A DNA stretch of 64,000 nt from Clostridium sp. Marseille-P3244 (GTDB lineage: Bacteria; Bacillota; Clostridia; Lachnospirales; Lachnospiraceae): assembly GCF_900120155.1 (NCBI RefSeq), contig NZ_LT635549.1:2326688-2390687 (forward strand). Reading direction: 5' to 3'. A program made the position numbers and the translations under genes. Position 1 is the first letter of the stretch. Every line of letters starts with the position of its first letter. Under the pieces are notes generated by a model that was not told the origin of the DNA, ran no database searches, and saw nothing but the letters and a program-made list of their open reading frames with translations. This document shows positions 36,028 through 43,712 of the stretch, one piece after another.

Positions 36028-37203
36028 TCAGTAATATTTTACGGTGACATTCCTTCCCATCTTCTCCGCCGTACTGATCAGCTGATCCACCAGATTCTGC
36101 CGCATACTCAGATCAAAATTCAGTTCGGACTCTTTGTGGGCCGCATTGACCGCCGTTCCCACAAACAGGTTCAGCTCCGTACACTCCTCGATCAGAAGTT
36201 TTGCCAGGCGGGAAGCCCCGTTGTCCGCGTCCAGCTCATCAAAGAACTCCGAGTCAAACTCATCCCGCACATACTTTTTCAGAAGTTTCAGGCATTTACC
36301 CAGTGTCAGCACGCCCTCGGTCACCAGATCGATCCCCTCGATGGTGGCCATGGGCGGCACGTCCGGATTCCGGCTGTCCACTTTCGTGACGATCTCCCGT
36401 CCCAAAACACGGGCCGCGATATTGGCGCTGGTCCCGCCTGCCACTACCTTTTTCCCTTCCGTGTGCATGAACTCATGCATCAGCCGTTCATCATCCTCTT
36501 TTTCCTTTGGCGGGCCGGTAAAGATATTGACGACTCTGCGCTCAATCACCCGCGCTACCGCCACCGTCGTGTCATCCCCGGGCTTCTCTTCGTACAGCTC
36601 CTCGCAGGCCTGACTGAGCATCACCGCCAGACGGGAGGCGGACATGGTCTTCTTGGTACATTTCAGCGTATATTCTGACATTGCCTCCCAGGTCCAGCCC
36701 TGCAGGTTCAGGATCTCCCCTGCCCCCGCATATATCACGCCGTCGCTCATCAGTACAAAGCAGTCATTTTTCTTCACCTGGAAACGATACTCGTGTATCT
36801 TCTTACCGCCGATCTCCCTTGTCTCGTAAGGATATTTCACGATCTTGCCGTCCCGGATGAACACACAGGAGGGATTGTCAAATTCTACAAGATAGGCTTC
36901 GCTGTTGTGGAAGATCTGCAGAATAGAAAAAGTTGCGTATGCCACTTTCCGGACCTTGCAGATCGGCAGCGTCTTGGCGATGGTCTCCACACAAGACTCG
37001 ATCTGAGCTCCTTCGTAAAGCATGGTTCCCAGGATCTTGGAAGTCAGGGTGGCAAGGATATTTGCCTTGACTCCGCTGCCCATGCCGTCCGCCAGGATGA
37101 TAATATCAGAGTCCTCTCTCTTCAGGATCTCCACCTTGTCTCCGCACAGTTCTTCCTTATGCTTGTTCAGGCTTTTCCACGCAACGTCCACACTCACACT
37201 CAT
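36028..37203 (-). CDS. SpoIIE-family PP2C protein phosphatase
   Basis: This 391-residue protein has an N-terminal PP2C/SpoIIE catalytic domain with its metal-binding acids intact: IIILADGMGSGVKAN near residue 35, VLMSDGVIYAG and KPGDDTTVAVARV. A C-terminal region of about 170 residues (VVAGGTSANIAARVLGRE) is of a type that accompanies these phosphatases in anaerobes. It begins 2 bp after the sensory hydrogenase gene, a conserved pair in Clostridia, and should dephosphorylate a Ser/Thr-phosphorylated protein in response to the sensor. The substrate is unknown and no STAS-domain protein is in the window. Confidence 0.88.
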   Translation of the reverse strand: MSVSVDVAWKSLNKHKEELCGDKVEILKREDSDIIILADGMGSGVKANILATLTSKILGTMLYEGAQIESCVETIAKTLPICKVRKVAYATFSILQIFHNSEAYLVEFDNPSCVFIRDGKIVKYPYETREIGGKKIHEYRFQVKKNDCFVLMSDGVIYAGAGEILNLQGWTWEAMSEYTLKCTKKTMSASRLAVMLSQACEELYEEKPGDDTTVAVARVIERRVVNIFTGPPKEKEDDERLMHEFMHTEGKKVVAGGTSANIAARVLGREIVTKVDSRNPDVPPMATIEGIDLVTEGVLTLGKCLKLLKKYVRDEFDSEFFDELDADNGASRLAKLLIEECTELNLFVGTAVNAAHKESELNFDLSMRQNLVDQLISTAEKMGRNVTVKYY

Positions 37204-37205
37204 AG

Positions 37206-38915
37206 CTACTCCTCCTCGTTCAGGATGGAATCCCGAAGCTTTGTCAGCGTCACCTTCGTCTCAGCCGTTGTCTCTCCCAGAAGTCCTGCAATCTCCTGGG
37301 CCACCATCATCTGTTTCTCAATGACCTTCTGGGCCATCTCCACTGTTTCCACTTTCAGATTATAATGCTGTTCCCGGATCTTCTCCTCATGGGTCACATC
37401 CTGGAACGTGACCAGGACAGCGTCCAGATTCTCGATATAGACGATCGTCTCCTCGGCGGTCATCCTTCCGTTCTCCAGCTGCACCTTCTTATGCATCACA
37501 GGTTCTTTTGTAAGGAGAGTGTTCTCGATATCTTCCGTCTCAATAAACTCAAATATGTACCGTTCCACCGCCTCCTCATGGCCCACGCCAAGGAGCTCCT
37601 GCCCCTTCCGGTTGCAGTCCAGGATCCTCATGTCATTTCCGATAACAAAGATCATATTGGGCGTCACGTCCATCACCACATTGGACATGGATTCTGCCTG
37701 CGCCAGAGCGTAAGGCATACACATGGACAGTTCCGCCTTGCCCTGGAACACGGCAATGGCTTTCTCCCGGCAGGTGGAATATCCGCAGGCCCCGCAGTTC
37801 AGTTCGTCCTCCACTGTGAATTTTCCTGTAGACTGCAGGATCTTCCGTATCTGGTCCTCAGAAGGCAGTACATCCCGGATACTGTGGTCTCCAAACTCTT
37901 TCGCCAGCTCTTCCGTCGTCATATCCGGCAGGTCTCTGGCCGCTTTATAAGTTACACCATTCTCGATCTTTACCTTGGTCTTCACATAAGAAGTGTTCCA
38001 GTGCGCGGATGCCGGCCCTTTCGCGCAGCCTCCCTCACACACATTGGCCTCGATGAAGCAGTGATCCAGCTCCCCTTTCTGCAGGCATTCCAGCATCTCC
38101 ATGCAGTTCTCCAGACCGTCCACAAACACCTTATGGTAACCGTCCGCATCCTCCTCCGTAATAACAGACTGGATCACGCCGCCGCTGACCGGATAGAGCC
38201 GGTTGATCTTCGGATCCGGATTGCCCATGGGCTTATCCTCGCAGGATGCAAGGTCTATACCCGCTTCGGCAAACCAGTCCGCCAGCTCCTCAAAAGTAAG
38301 GATCGCGTCGATGGCGCCGAACACCCGGTCATCCCCGATAGCCTCCTGCTTCTTCGCAATGCACGGGCCCAAAAATACGACCTTTACATCCGGTCCGTAA
38401 ATCTTCTTAATATAACGTCCATGAGCCACCATGGGAGACACTACCGGAGCCATCAGTTTCGCGCAGTCCGGATAGTATTTCTCGATCAGGTCGTTGACAC
38501 TGGGACAGCAGGTCGTGATGATATTCGGCATCCGGTTCTCCCGCACCAGCTTCTTGTACTCATTGGTCACCAGCGCCGCGCCCTCCGCCGTTTCCCGGAC
38601 TTCGTAAAAGCCCAGCTTCTGCAGAGCATCCACCACCTGTCCCGGCTTGTCAAGTTCCAGGACTCCCGCATAGGACGGAGCGATGGAGATGATGGTCTGA
38701 AATCCCTGCCGCAGATATCCTTTCACACGCTCAAGATCACTTGCGAAAGTCTTGGCATTCTGGGGACAGACCTCCAGGCAGCGTCCGCAGTTGATACAGT
38801 GATCCACCATGATGCGGGCCTGTTCATCCTTGACCGTTATTGCCTTCACCGCACAGTTCCTCACACACTTATAGCAGTGACGACATTTCGCATCCTTAAA
38901 GTCTATGACTTTCAT
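37206..38915 (-). CDS. PAS-containing sensory [FeFe] hydrogenase-like protein (group C/HydS type)
   Basis: This 569-residue protein has two 4Fe-4S ferredoxin motifs (C11-C21 and C40-C50). An H-cluster domain follows, with L1 TTCCPSV (134-140), L2 LGPCIAKK (C185) and L3 EANVCEGGCAKG (C293, C297). A Cys cluster CGACGYSTC (374-382) precedes a PAS domain (about 410-515) and a helical tail. The four H-cluster cysteines are present, but the Trp after L1 and the Met before L2 of catalytic enzymes are changed, as in sensory hydrogenases. The ATG at 38915 has AGGAGG 9 nt upstream; an ATG two codons earlier is too close to it. It is co-transcribed with the phosphatase. Confidence 0.9.
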   Translation of the reverse strand: MKVIDFKDAKCRHCYKCVRNCAVKAITVKDEQARIMVDHCINCGRCLEVCPQNAKTFASDLERVKGYLRQGFQTIISIAPSYAGVLELDKPGQVVDALQKLGFYEVRETAEGAALVTNEYKKLVRENRMPNIITTCCPSVNDLIEKYYPDCAKLMAPVVSPMVAHGRYIKKIYGPDVKVVFLGPCIAKKQEAIGDDRVFGAIDAILTFEELADWFAEAGIDLASCEDKPMGNPDPKINRLYPVSGGVIQSVITEEDADGYHKVFVDGLENCMEMLECLQKGELDHCFIEANVCEGGCAKGPASAHWNTSYVKTKVKIENGVTYKAARDLPDMTTEELAKEFGDHSIRDVLPSEDQIRKILQSTGKFTVEDELNCGACGYSTCREKAIAVFQGKAELSMCMPYALAQAESMSNVVMDVTPNMIFVIGNDMRILDCNRKGQELLGVGHEEAVERYIFEFIETEDIENTLLTKEPVMHKKVQLENGRMTAEETIVYIENLDAVLVTFQDVTHEEKIREQHYNLKVETVEMAQKVIEKQMMVAQEIAGLLGETTAETKVTLTKLRDSILNEEE

Positions 38916-38947
38916 CTGCATAAACCTCCTCGTTCTCTATTATCAAT

Positions 38948-38976
38948 ATTTTAACAGACCGCCGCGTGAGTTTCAA
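38948..38976 (-). promoter_or_regulatory. Promoter of the sensory hydrogenase-phosphatase operon
   Basis: Minus strand TTGAAA, 17-bp spacer, TAAAAT, about 33 bp before the start codon. Confidence 0.55.
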
Positions 38977-39035
38977 TGAAACAAAAAACAGCATTTACAC
39001 GAAATGTATCTTTTTTAAAATAAATCATCAGGACA

Positions 39036-39063
39036 TGAAACTATTTCCCGCCCCTCTTCCGTC
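39036..39063 (+). promoter_or_regulatory. Candidate ECF-sigma autoregulatory promoter
   Basis: TGAAAC followed by TATTT, an 18-bp spacer in total, then CGTCTAA. This is the classical ECF pattern (GAAAC near -35, CGTC near -10), 50 bp upstream of the ECF sigma gene. The spacer is one to two bp longer than the usual 16-17. Confidence 0.5.
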
Positions 39064-39112
39064 TAATGTTTGAAAAAAGCAGACAGACCAGAGAGGAGGC
39101 TAAAACACAGGA

Positions 39113-39655
39113 ATGAACCGACCGAAGAGAAAGGAGGGGATCAGCCTGGAGTATCTGGTACAGAGAGCCCGGCAGGGCGATGTACAGGCATTCGTTGAAC
39201 TGATGGATTCCTGCAGACAGAGGATGTACAAGACAGCCCGCAGCTATTTTTCCTCAGAAGAAGATATCGCAGACGCCATCCAGGACACCATCGAATCTGC
39301 CTGGCGCTCTCTTCCGCATTTAAAGAAAAACGAATATTTCCAGACATGGATTACCCGTATTCTTATCAACAAATGTATTGACATTATCAGAAAAAACAAG
39401 CGGGAATCTCCTGCAGAAACCATTCCCGATCAGGGCGGGATCTGCATGGAACTGGCAAACTGTGAATTTGAGGCGCTGATGCGTACTCTGGATGAGAAAT
39501 ACCGCACCGTGCTTCTCCTCTATTATGGAGAAGGATTTAAAGTCAGCGAGATCGCCCAGCTTCTGGACATGGAAGAAAACACAGTAAAAACAAGGCTTTC
39601 CCGAGGGCGGGAAAAATTCCGGGAAATCTGGTCCCTGGAAAATACAGCCTACTGA
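39113..39655 (+). CDS. ECF-type RNA polymerase sigma factor
   Basis: This 180-residue sigma-70-family protein has region 2 (AFVELMDSCRQRMYKTARSYF, then DIADAIQDTIESAWRSL) and region 4 (LDEKYRTVLLLYYGEGFKVSEIAQLLDMEENTVKTRLSRGR). It lacks regions 1 and 3, as ECF factors do. GGAGG lies a little upstream of the ATG. The next gene is a membrane anti-sigma candidate. An ECF-like promoter upstream suggests autoregulation. Confidence 0.93.
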   Translation: MNRPKRKEGISLEYLVQRARQGDVQAFVELMDSCRQRMYKTARSYFSSEEDIADAIQDTIESAWRSLPHLKKNEYFQTWITRILINKCIDIIRKNKRESPAETIPDQGGICMELANCEFEALMRTLDEKYRTVLLLYYGEGFKVSEIAQLLDMEENTVKTRLSRGREKFREIWSLENTAY

Positions 39656-39677
39656 TCCACAGAAAGGAGGAATTACT

Positions 39678-41153
39678 TTGAAAAGAGAATTTTCACAGGA
39701 AGATATGGAACGGATCCTGAAAAGCGACGCGGTCATTCCCTCGTCCGTCAATGAACGGATCCATCAGACCTACCAGAAACTCGGGCTTATAAATGACCCC
39801 GGATACGCAGACTCCAAAGAACAGCCCGGCAGGCACAGAACAGTCAGGCGCCGCCACAGGGCATGGGTGTCCATCGCGGCTGCGGCAGCTCTTATTGCCG
39901 GGCTGGGGGTCACGGTGGCCGCAGCCGTCAATCTGCTGAGTGTACGTGTCACACAGACAGAAGACGAAGCCAATTTCGAGATCTCCATCAATCCGGAAGC
40001 GAAAGAAGCTCACAAAATTAACGTTGAGGCCGGCTATATGCCCGACGGATATCTATATCAGGAAGAAGGTCCCCATGCCGGAAAATGGTATAATGAGGCC
40101 ACAGAAGGCAGCATCACAATTATCGACTACAATGCCGCCCTGCTCTATGAAATGAACGAAACTGACACGCCACTGATCGGAGGATTCTCTCTGGACAGTC
40201 TGGAAGAAAATCTGACAGACAAGGTCCAGATCCCGGGAATGCAGATTTCCCTTGTAGACCGGGAAAGCGTCTACAAGGATGACCAGGGAACCCACCGCAC
40301 TCTCTGTCTTTTCAATCCGGAATACGGTTATGTCGTACAGATTTTTGATGTCGGCGGATCCCTTGCGGCAGATGAACTGTTCCATATCGCCAGTGAGCTG
40401 AAGATCGATGTGCTGGATGAAACCGAGCCCTATCCAGGCGAGGAAGAGATTCTTGCCCTGAAAAAAGAGCAGCAAAAAAGCCAGGAACTGTCCGAGCTGG
40501 AAGGCATTGTTCCCGCATCCTCTGTATATAAGGCCGGAGATCTCCTCACCATGCAGTCACCCGATGCCACAGAATACCCGGAATCCGCCATACAGTACAA
40601 AATAACAGATATCCGGATTTTGGACGCTCTTCCTCTGGATCAGTTCCCGGAACAGTACTTTAACATTGATTATGATACGGAATTCCTCCCGCTCCTTAAC
40701 TCAGACGGCAGTCTGAAGCCTCATGAAAGATATGCATCCCTGCGTTGGGAAACCGATCAGATCGAGACCGGCGGTTCCCGGTTCATCGTTCTGTCCGCAG
40801 AAATTACCAATAGCAGTTCTGAAACGCTCTCCTATGAAGCTCCCATGCTCCGCCTGCTTGAACCGGACAGCAGCCAGGAACTGCACCGGATCGATGGCCA
40901 CCGCTCAGCGCTCAGCGCATATGAAACCCTCACAGTCGACGGAGCACCGATCTATCAGTCTCCGGCAAGCAATGGCGGGAAATCCATGAATTACACGGAT
41001 ATCCAGGGCGGCGAAACCATAGAATATACTGCTGTTTACGTTGTAGATGACGACTGCGTCGATCTGGCGTATCTGTCCTTCTTCGGCGGAACAAGCTATT
41101 CCCAAAGCAGAGACAGCCTGCTGACAGAGCCATACCTTAAAGTGCAGGAATAA
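39678..41153 (+). CDS. Membrane anti-sigma factor, DUF4179-type
   Basis: This 491-residue protein has a short cytoplasmic N-terminus (SQEDMERILKSDAVIPSSVNERIHQ) resembling the sigma-binding part of DUF4179 proteins. One transmembrane helix (AWVSIAAAAALIAGLGVTVAAAV, about 63-85) and a large extracytoplasmic beta-rich region follow. The start is TTG at 39678 with AAAGGAGG 7 nt upstream. Position 22 bp after the ECF sigma gene supports sequestration of that factor until an envelope signal releases it; the signal is unknown. Confidence 0.85.
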   Translation: MKREFSQEDMERILKSDAVIPSSVNERIHQTYQKLGLINDPGYADSKEQPGRHRTVRRRHRAWVSIAAAAALIAGLGVTVAAAVNLLSVRVTQTEDEANFEISINPEAKEAHKINVEAGYMPDGYLYQEEGPHAGKWYNEATEGSITIIDYNAALLYEMNETDTPLIGGFSLDSLEENLTDKVQIPGMQISLVDRESVYKDDQGTHRTLCLFNPEYGYVVQIFDVGGSLAADELFHIASELKIDVLDETEPYPGEEEILALKKEQQKSQELSELEGIVPASSVYKAGDLLTMQSPDATEYPESAIQYKITDIRILDALPLDQFPEQYFNIDYDTEFLPLLNSDGSLKPHERYASLRWETDQIETGGSRFIVLSAEITNSSSETLSYEAPMLRLLEPDSSQELHRIDGHRSALSAYETLTVDGAPIYQSPASNGGKSMNYTDIQGGETIEYTAVYVVDDDCVDLAYLSFFGGTSYSQSRDSLLTEPYLKVQE

Positions 41154-41545
41154 ATCTGAGTTTGCCGGGATGATTCAGGAGACGCCGGAAAAAATGGATA
41201 AAGCTTAGGGAATAGAAAAAAGCTGGTATCGAAAAACGTATTCTGCGGCAACAGAATGGGTGACCCCGTCTCCGTTCCAGAATCCGGGAAAAACATAAAG
41301 GGACTTAAGCTCCACCTAAAAGCAAGGCAGGCCGATGGGCAACCCACTTCGTTCAGACAATCCCATCGGCCTGCCTGACGGTGCAGCTTAGTCCCTTAAG
41401 TTTTTCCGACGGATTCCTCCAAAGTCGCCGGTCCACCCATCTGCCGCCGCAGAAAGGTTCTTCCAACCGGTACTCTTTCCCTTCCCTGCACTTCGTCCAT
41501 TCCCTCCAGCGTCATGATTCATCCCCCGTCAATCTCGCGATTATA
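41154..41545. repeat. Palindromic element A: large imperfect inverted repeat
   Basis: The arms (about 41154-41294 and 41406-41545) are roughly 130 bp each and clearly related when one is reverse-complemented. Shared blocks are CGGATTC, ACCCAT, GCCGCAGAA, TTCCCT, TCCATT, GCGTC and TCATCCC. The tip is the 41295-41405 stem. The left end starts directly after the anti-sigma stop codon. No reading frame of note lies inside. Confidence 0.7.
41295..41405 (+). terminator. Tip stem of element A, terminator-like
   Basis: Outer stem GGGACTTAAGCTCCACC pairs with GGTGCAGCTTAGTCCC, and inner 14-bp perfect stem GGCAGGCCGATGGG (41326-41339) with its complement (41362-41375). TTAAGTTTTT follows, as expected of an intrinsic terminator for the sigma/anti-sigma operon. 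Both ends match the 1625-1677 element. Confidence 0.7.
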
Positions 41546-41774
41546 AAGTAAGACGAAAGCGGAACGCTATTGGAGAAAATGCATATACGATCCCAAAGGT
41601 TATTATGCCAAAGATCCGTGGATGTCAGGGCTGCGAAGCACCGCCATAAGGCGGCCCGGCCTAGACATCCACGGATCTCTGGCATATGTCTTCTGCCTTT
41701 TTGAAGACAGAGTATATAGTCGATAACGTTTCGCTTTTATATTACTTTTAAATCGCGAGATTGTCGAGGGGCAA
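41523..41774. repeat. Palindromic element B
   Basis: Outer arms start CCCC and share CAATCTCGCGATT exactly, continuing with AAAGTAA, AAAGCG and AACG blocks. A second, nearly perfect 21-bp stem (41606-41626 with 41664-41684, one mismatch) and a CCGCC-ATAA-GGCGG tip lie inside. It is non-coding. Confidence 0.75.
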
Positions 41775-41954
41775 GGATTGGGAGCCGGGGAAGGAAGAGG
41801 TATCCATCGAGGGCCGTGCAGCAACGCCGGCATTTGGGGCGCGTCCTTTGCGCCCTTATGTGCCGCTGCGTTGCAGCCCCGAGCGAAAGCGTGTCCGAGA
41901 TGGATATCCTCTTCCTTCCCTCGGCGTCTACATCCCCCCTCAACAATCTCAGAT
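41754..41954. repeat. Palindromic element C
   Basis: GAGATTGTCGAGGGG (from 41758) pairs with CCCCTCAACAATCTC (to 41951). GGGAAGGAAGAGG with TATCCATC pairs with its complement near 41900-41920, and inner GCGCC and GCAACGC stems close the tip. The right end abuts the hydrogenase hndD stop codon. Its outer arm is also complementary to that of element B, so alternative pairings exist. Confidence 0.7.
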
Positions 41955-43697
41955 TTAATTAATGGTTCTTTTTACGTAGGTGGTATGCAGGATATGATGC
42001 GCCTTTTCGCTTCCCGGCGCGCCGAGATACTCACTGTATACTTTCTTGATGGACGGATTCTCATGAGATTTCCTCAGAGTCTTCGCCGCGTCATTGTCAT
42101 ACAGAGCCTTTGCCCGGATCGCCTTCACATCCTCAAAGTTACGCACATCGGCATGTACCTGGGGCTGGCCGCCTCCATTGACACAGCCGCCCGGGCAGCA
42201 CATGATCTCAATGAAATGATAGTCTGCCTCTCCCGCGCGTACTTTGTCCATGATGATCTTCGCGTTGGAAAGTCCGGATACCACTGCTACTTTCACGTCC
42301 ATGCCTGCCACATGATAGGTTGCCTCTTTGATGCCCTCTGTTCCACGCACTTCCATGAACTCCAGCTTCTGAAGTGACTCTCCTGTCAGCTCTTCGACTG
42401 CCGTACGAAGAGCCGCTTCCATGACTCCTCCGGTAGCTCCGAAGATCACGCCCGCGCCTGTGGACTCGCCCAGCGGATCGTCAAAACCTTCATCCGGCAG
42501 GCTGCGGAAATTGATTCCCACCTTTCGGATCAGTCTTGCCAGCTCTCTCGTCGTGATGGAGATATCTACATCCGGCACTCCCGCTGCGTACTGGTCATCT
42601 CTCTGGAGCTCAAATTTCTTTGCCGTACACGGCATCACGCTGACACAGACGATATTTTCCGGAAGAATGCCCATCTTCTCAGCATAGTAAGTCTTGGTGA
42701 TCGCCCCGAACATCTGCTGAGGGGATTTGCAGCTTGACAGATGCGCCAGCTGATCCGGGTAGTAATGCTCGCAGTACTTGATCCATCCCGGTGAACAGGA
42801 AGTCATCATCGGAAGCACCCCGCCGTTCTTCACACGATCGAGGAATTCATGTGCCTCTTCCATGATCGTCAGGTCCGCGCTGAAGTTGGTATCGAATACC
42901 TTGTCAAATCCGATCCGTCTGAGAGCTGCCGCCATTTTGCCTTCTACGTCAGTTCCCATGGGATATCCGAACTCCTCGCCCAGTGCCGCGCGCACGGCCG
43001 GTGCTGTCTGTACTACCACATGTTTCGTTTCATCGGCGATGGCAGAGAGCACATCGTCGATATTGCTCTTCTCATAAAGAGCTCCTGTCGGACATGCGGC
43101 GATACACTGGCCACAGCCCACGCAGCTGGTATCTCCCAGCCCCATCTCGAAGGGGGAGCCGATAAATGTGGCGAATCCTCTGTTGTTGGGTCCGATCACA
43201 CCCACGCTCTGAACCTTCTCACACACTGCGGAACAGCGGCGGCAGAGGATACATTTGTTGTTATCCCTTACCATATGTACCGCACTTTCATCCAGCTCAT
43301 ATTCCGGTGATTCACCCGCGAAATAATCTTCATCCTCCACTCCCAGTTCCTGGCACAGTTCCTGGAGTTCGCAGTGTCCGCTGCGCACACAGGAGAGGCA
43401 CTTCTTATCATGGTTGGACAGGAGGAGTTCCAGTGTTCTCCGTCTGGAGTCCAGCAGTCTCTGCGTGTTTGTCAGTACTTCCATTCCCTCAGAGACAGGA
43501 TGCACACAGGCCGCCACAAGATTTCTCGCGCCTTTGACTTCCACTACGCACATACGGCACGCGCCGATCTCATTGATTTCTTTTAAATAACACAGTGTCG
43601 GTATCCTGATGCCTGCTGCCTGTGCCGCCTCAAGTACAGTAGAGCCCGCGGGTGCAGTTACATTCAAGCCATTGATCTTTAAATTCACATTTTCCAT
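41955..43697 (-). CDS. hndD: Electron-bifurcating [FeFe] hydrogenase catalytic subunit (group A, HndD/HydA type)
   Basis: This 580-residue enzyme has an N-terminal [2Fe-2S] domain (C36, C47, C50, C64), a His/Cys3 cluster motif (H96, C100, C103, C109) and two [4Fe-4S] sites (CILCRRC and CVGCGQC). Its H-cluster domain has L1 TSCSPGW, L2 VMPCTAKKFE and L3 EIMCCPGGCVNGGGQP. It evolves or oxidises H2 as part of a soluble complex that couples NADH and reduced ferredoxin. L1 has Ser where many hydrogenases have a second Cys. It is the last gene of the operon. HydEFG maturases are not in the window. Confidence 0.95.
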   Translation of the reverse strand: MENVNLKINGLNVTAPAGSTVLEAAQAAGIRIPTLCYLKEINEIGACRMCVVEVKGARNLVAACVHPVSEGMEVLTNTQRLLDSRRRTLELLLSNHDKKCLSCVRSGHCELQELCQELGVEDEDYFAGESPEYELDESAVHMVRDNNKCILCRRCSAVCEKVQSVGVIGPNNRGFATFIGSPFEMGLGDTSCVGCGQCIAACPTGALYEKSNIDDVLSAIADETKHVVVQTAPAVRAALGEEFGYPMGTDVEGKMAAALRRIGFDKVFDTNFSADLTIMEEAHEFLDRVKNGGVLPMMTSCSPGWIKYCEHYYPDQLAHLSSCKSPQQMFGAITKTYYAEKMGILPENIVCVSVMPCTAKKFELQRDDQYAAGVPDVDISITTRELARLIRKVGINFRSLPDEGFDDPLGESTGAGVIFGATGGVMEAALRTAVEELTGESLQKLEFMEVRGTEGIKEATYHVAGMDVKVAVVSGLSNAKIIMDKVRAGEADYHFIEIMCCPGGCVNGGGQPQVHADVRNFEDVKAIRAKALYDNDAAKTLRKSHENPSIKKVYSEYLGAPGSEKAHHILHTTYVKRTIN

Positions 43698-43712
43698 CTT
43701 CGCTGCCCTCCC

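Noticed and set aside
37365-38954. A 529-codon open frame on the plus strand opposite the PAS-type sensory hydrogenase
   Set aside because: It is antisense to a gene with clear Fe-S and PAS motifs, has Leu/His-rich composition typical of reverse reading of GC-biased codons, and no ribosome site.
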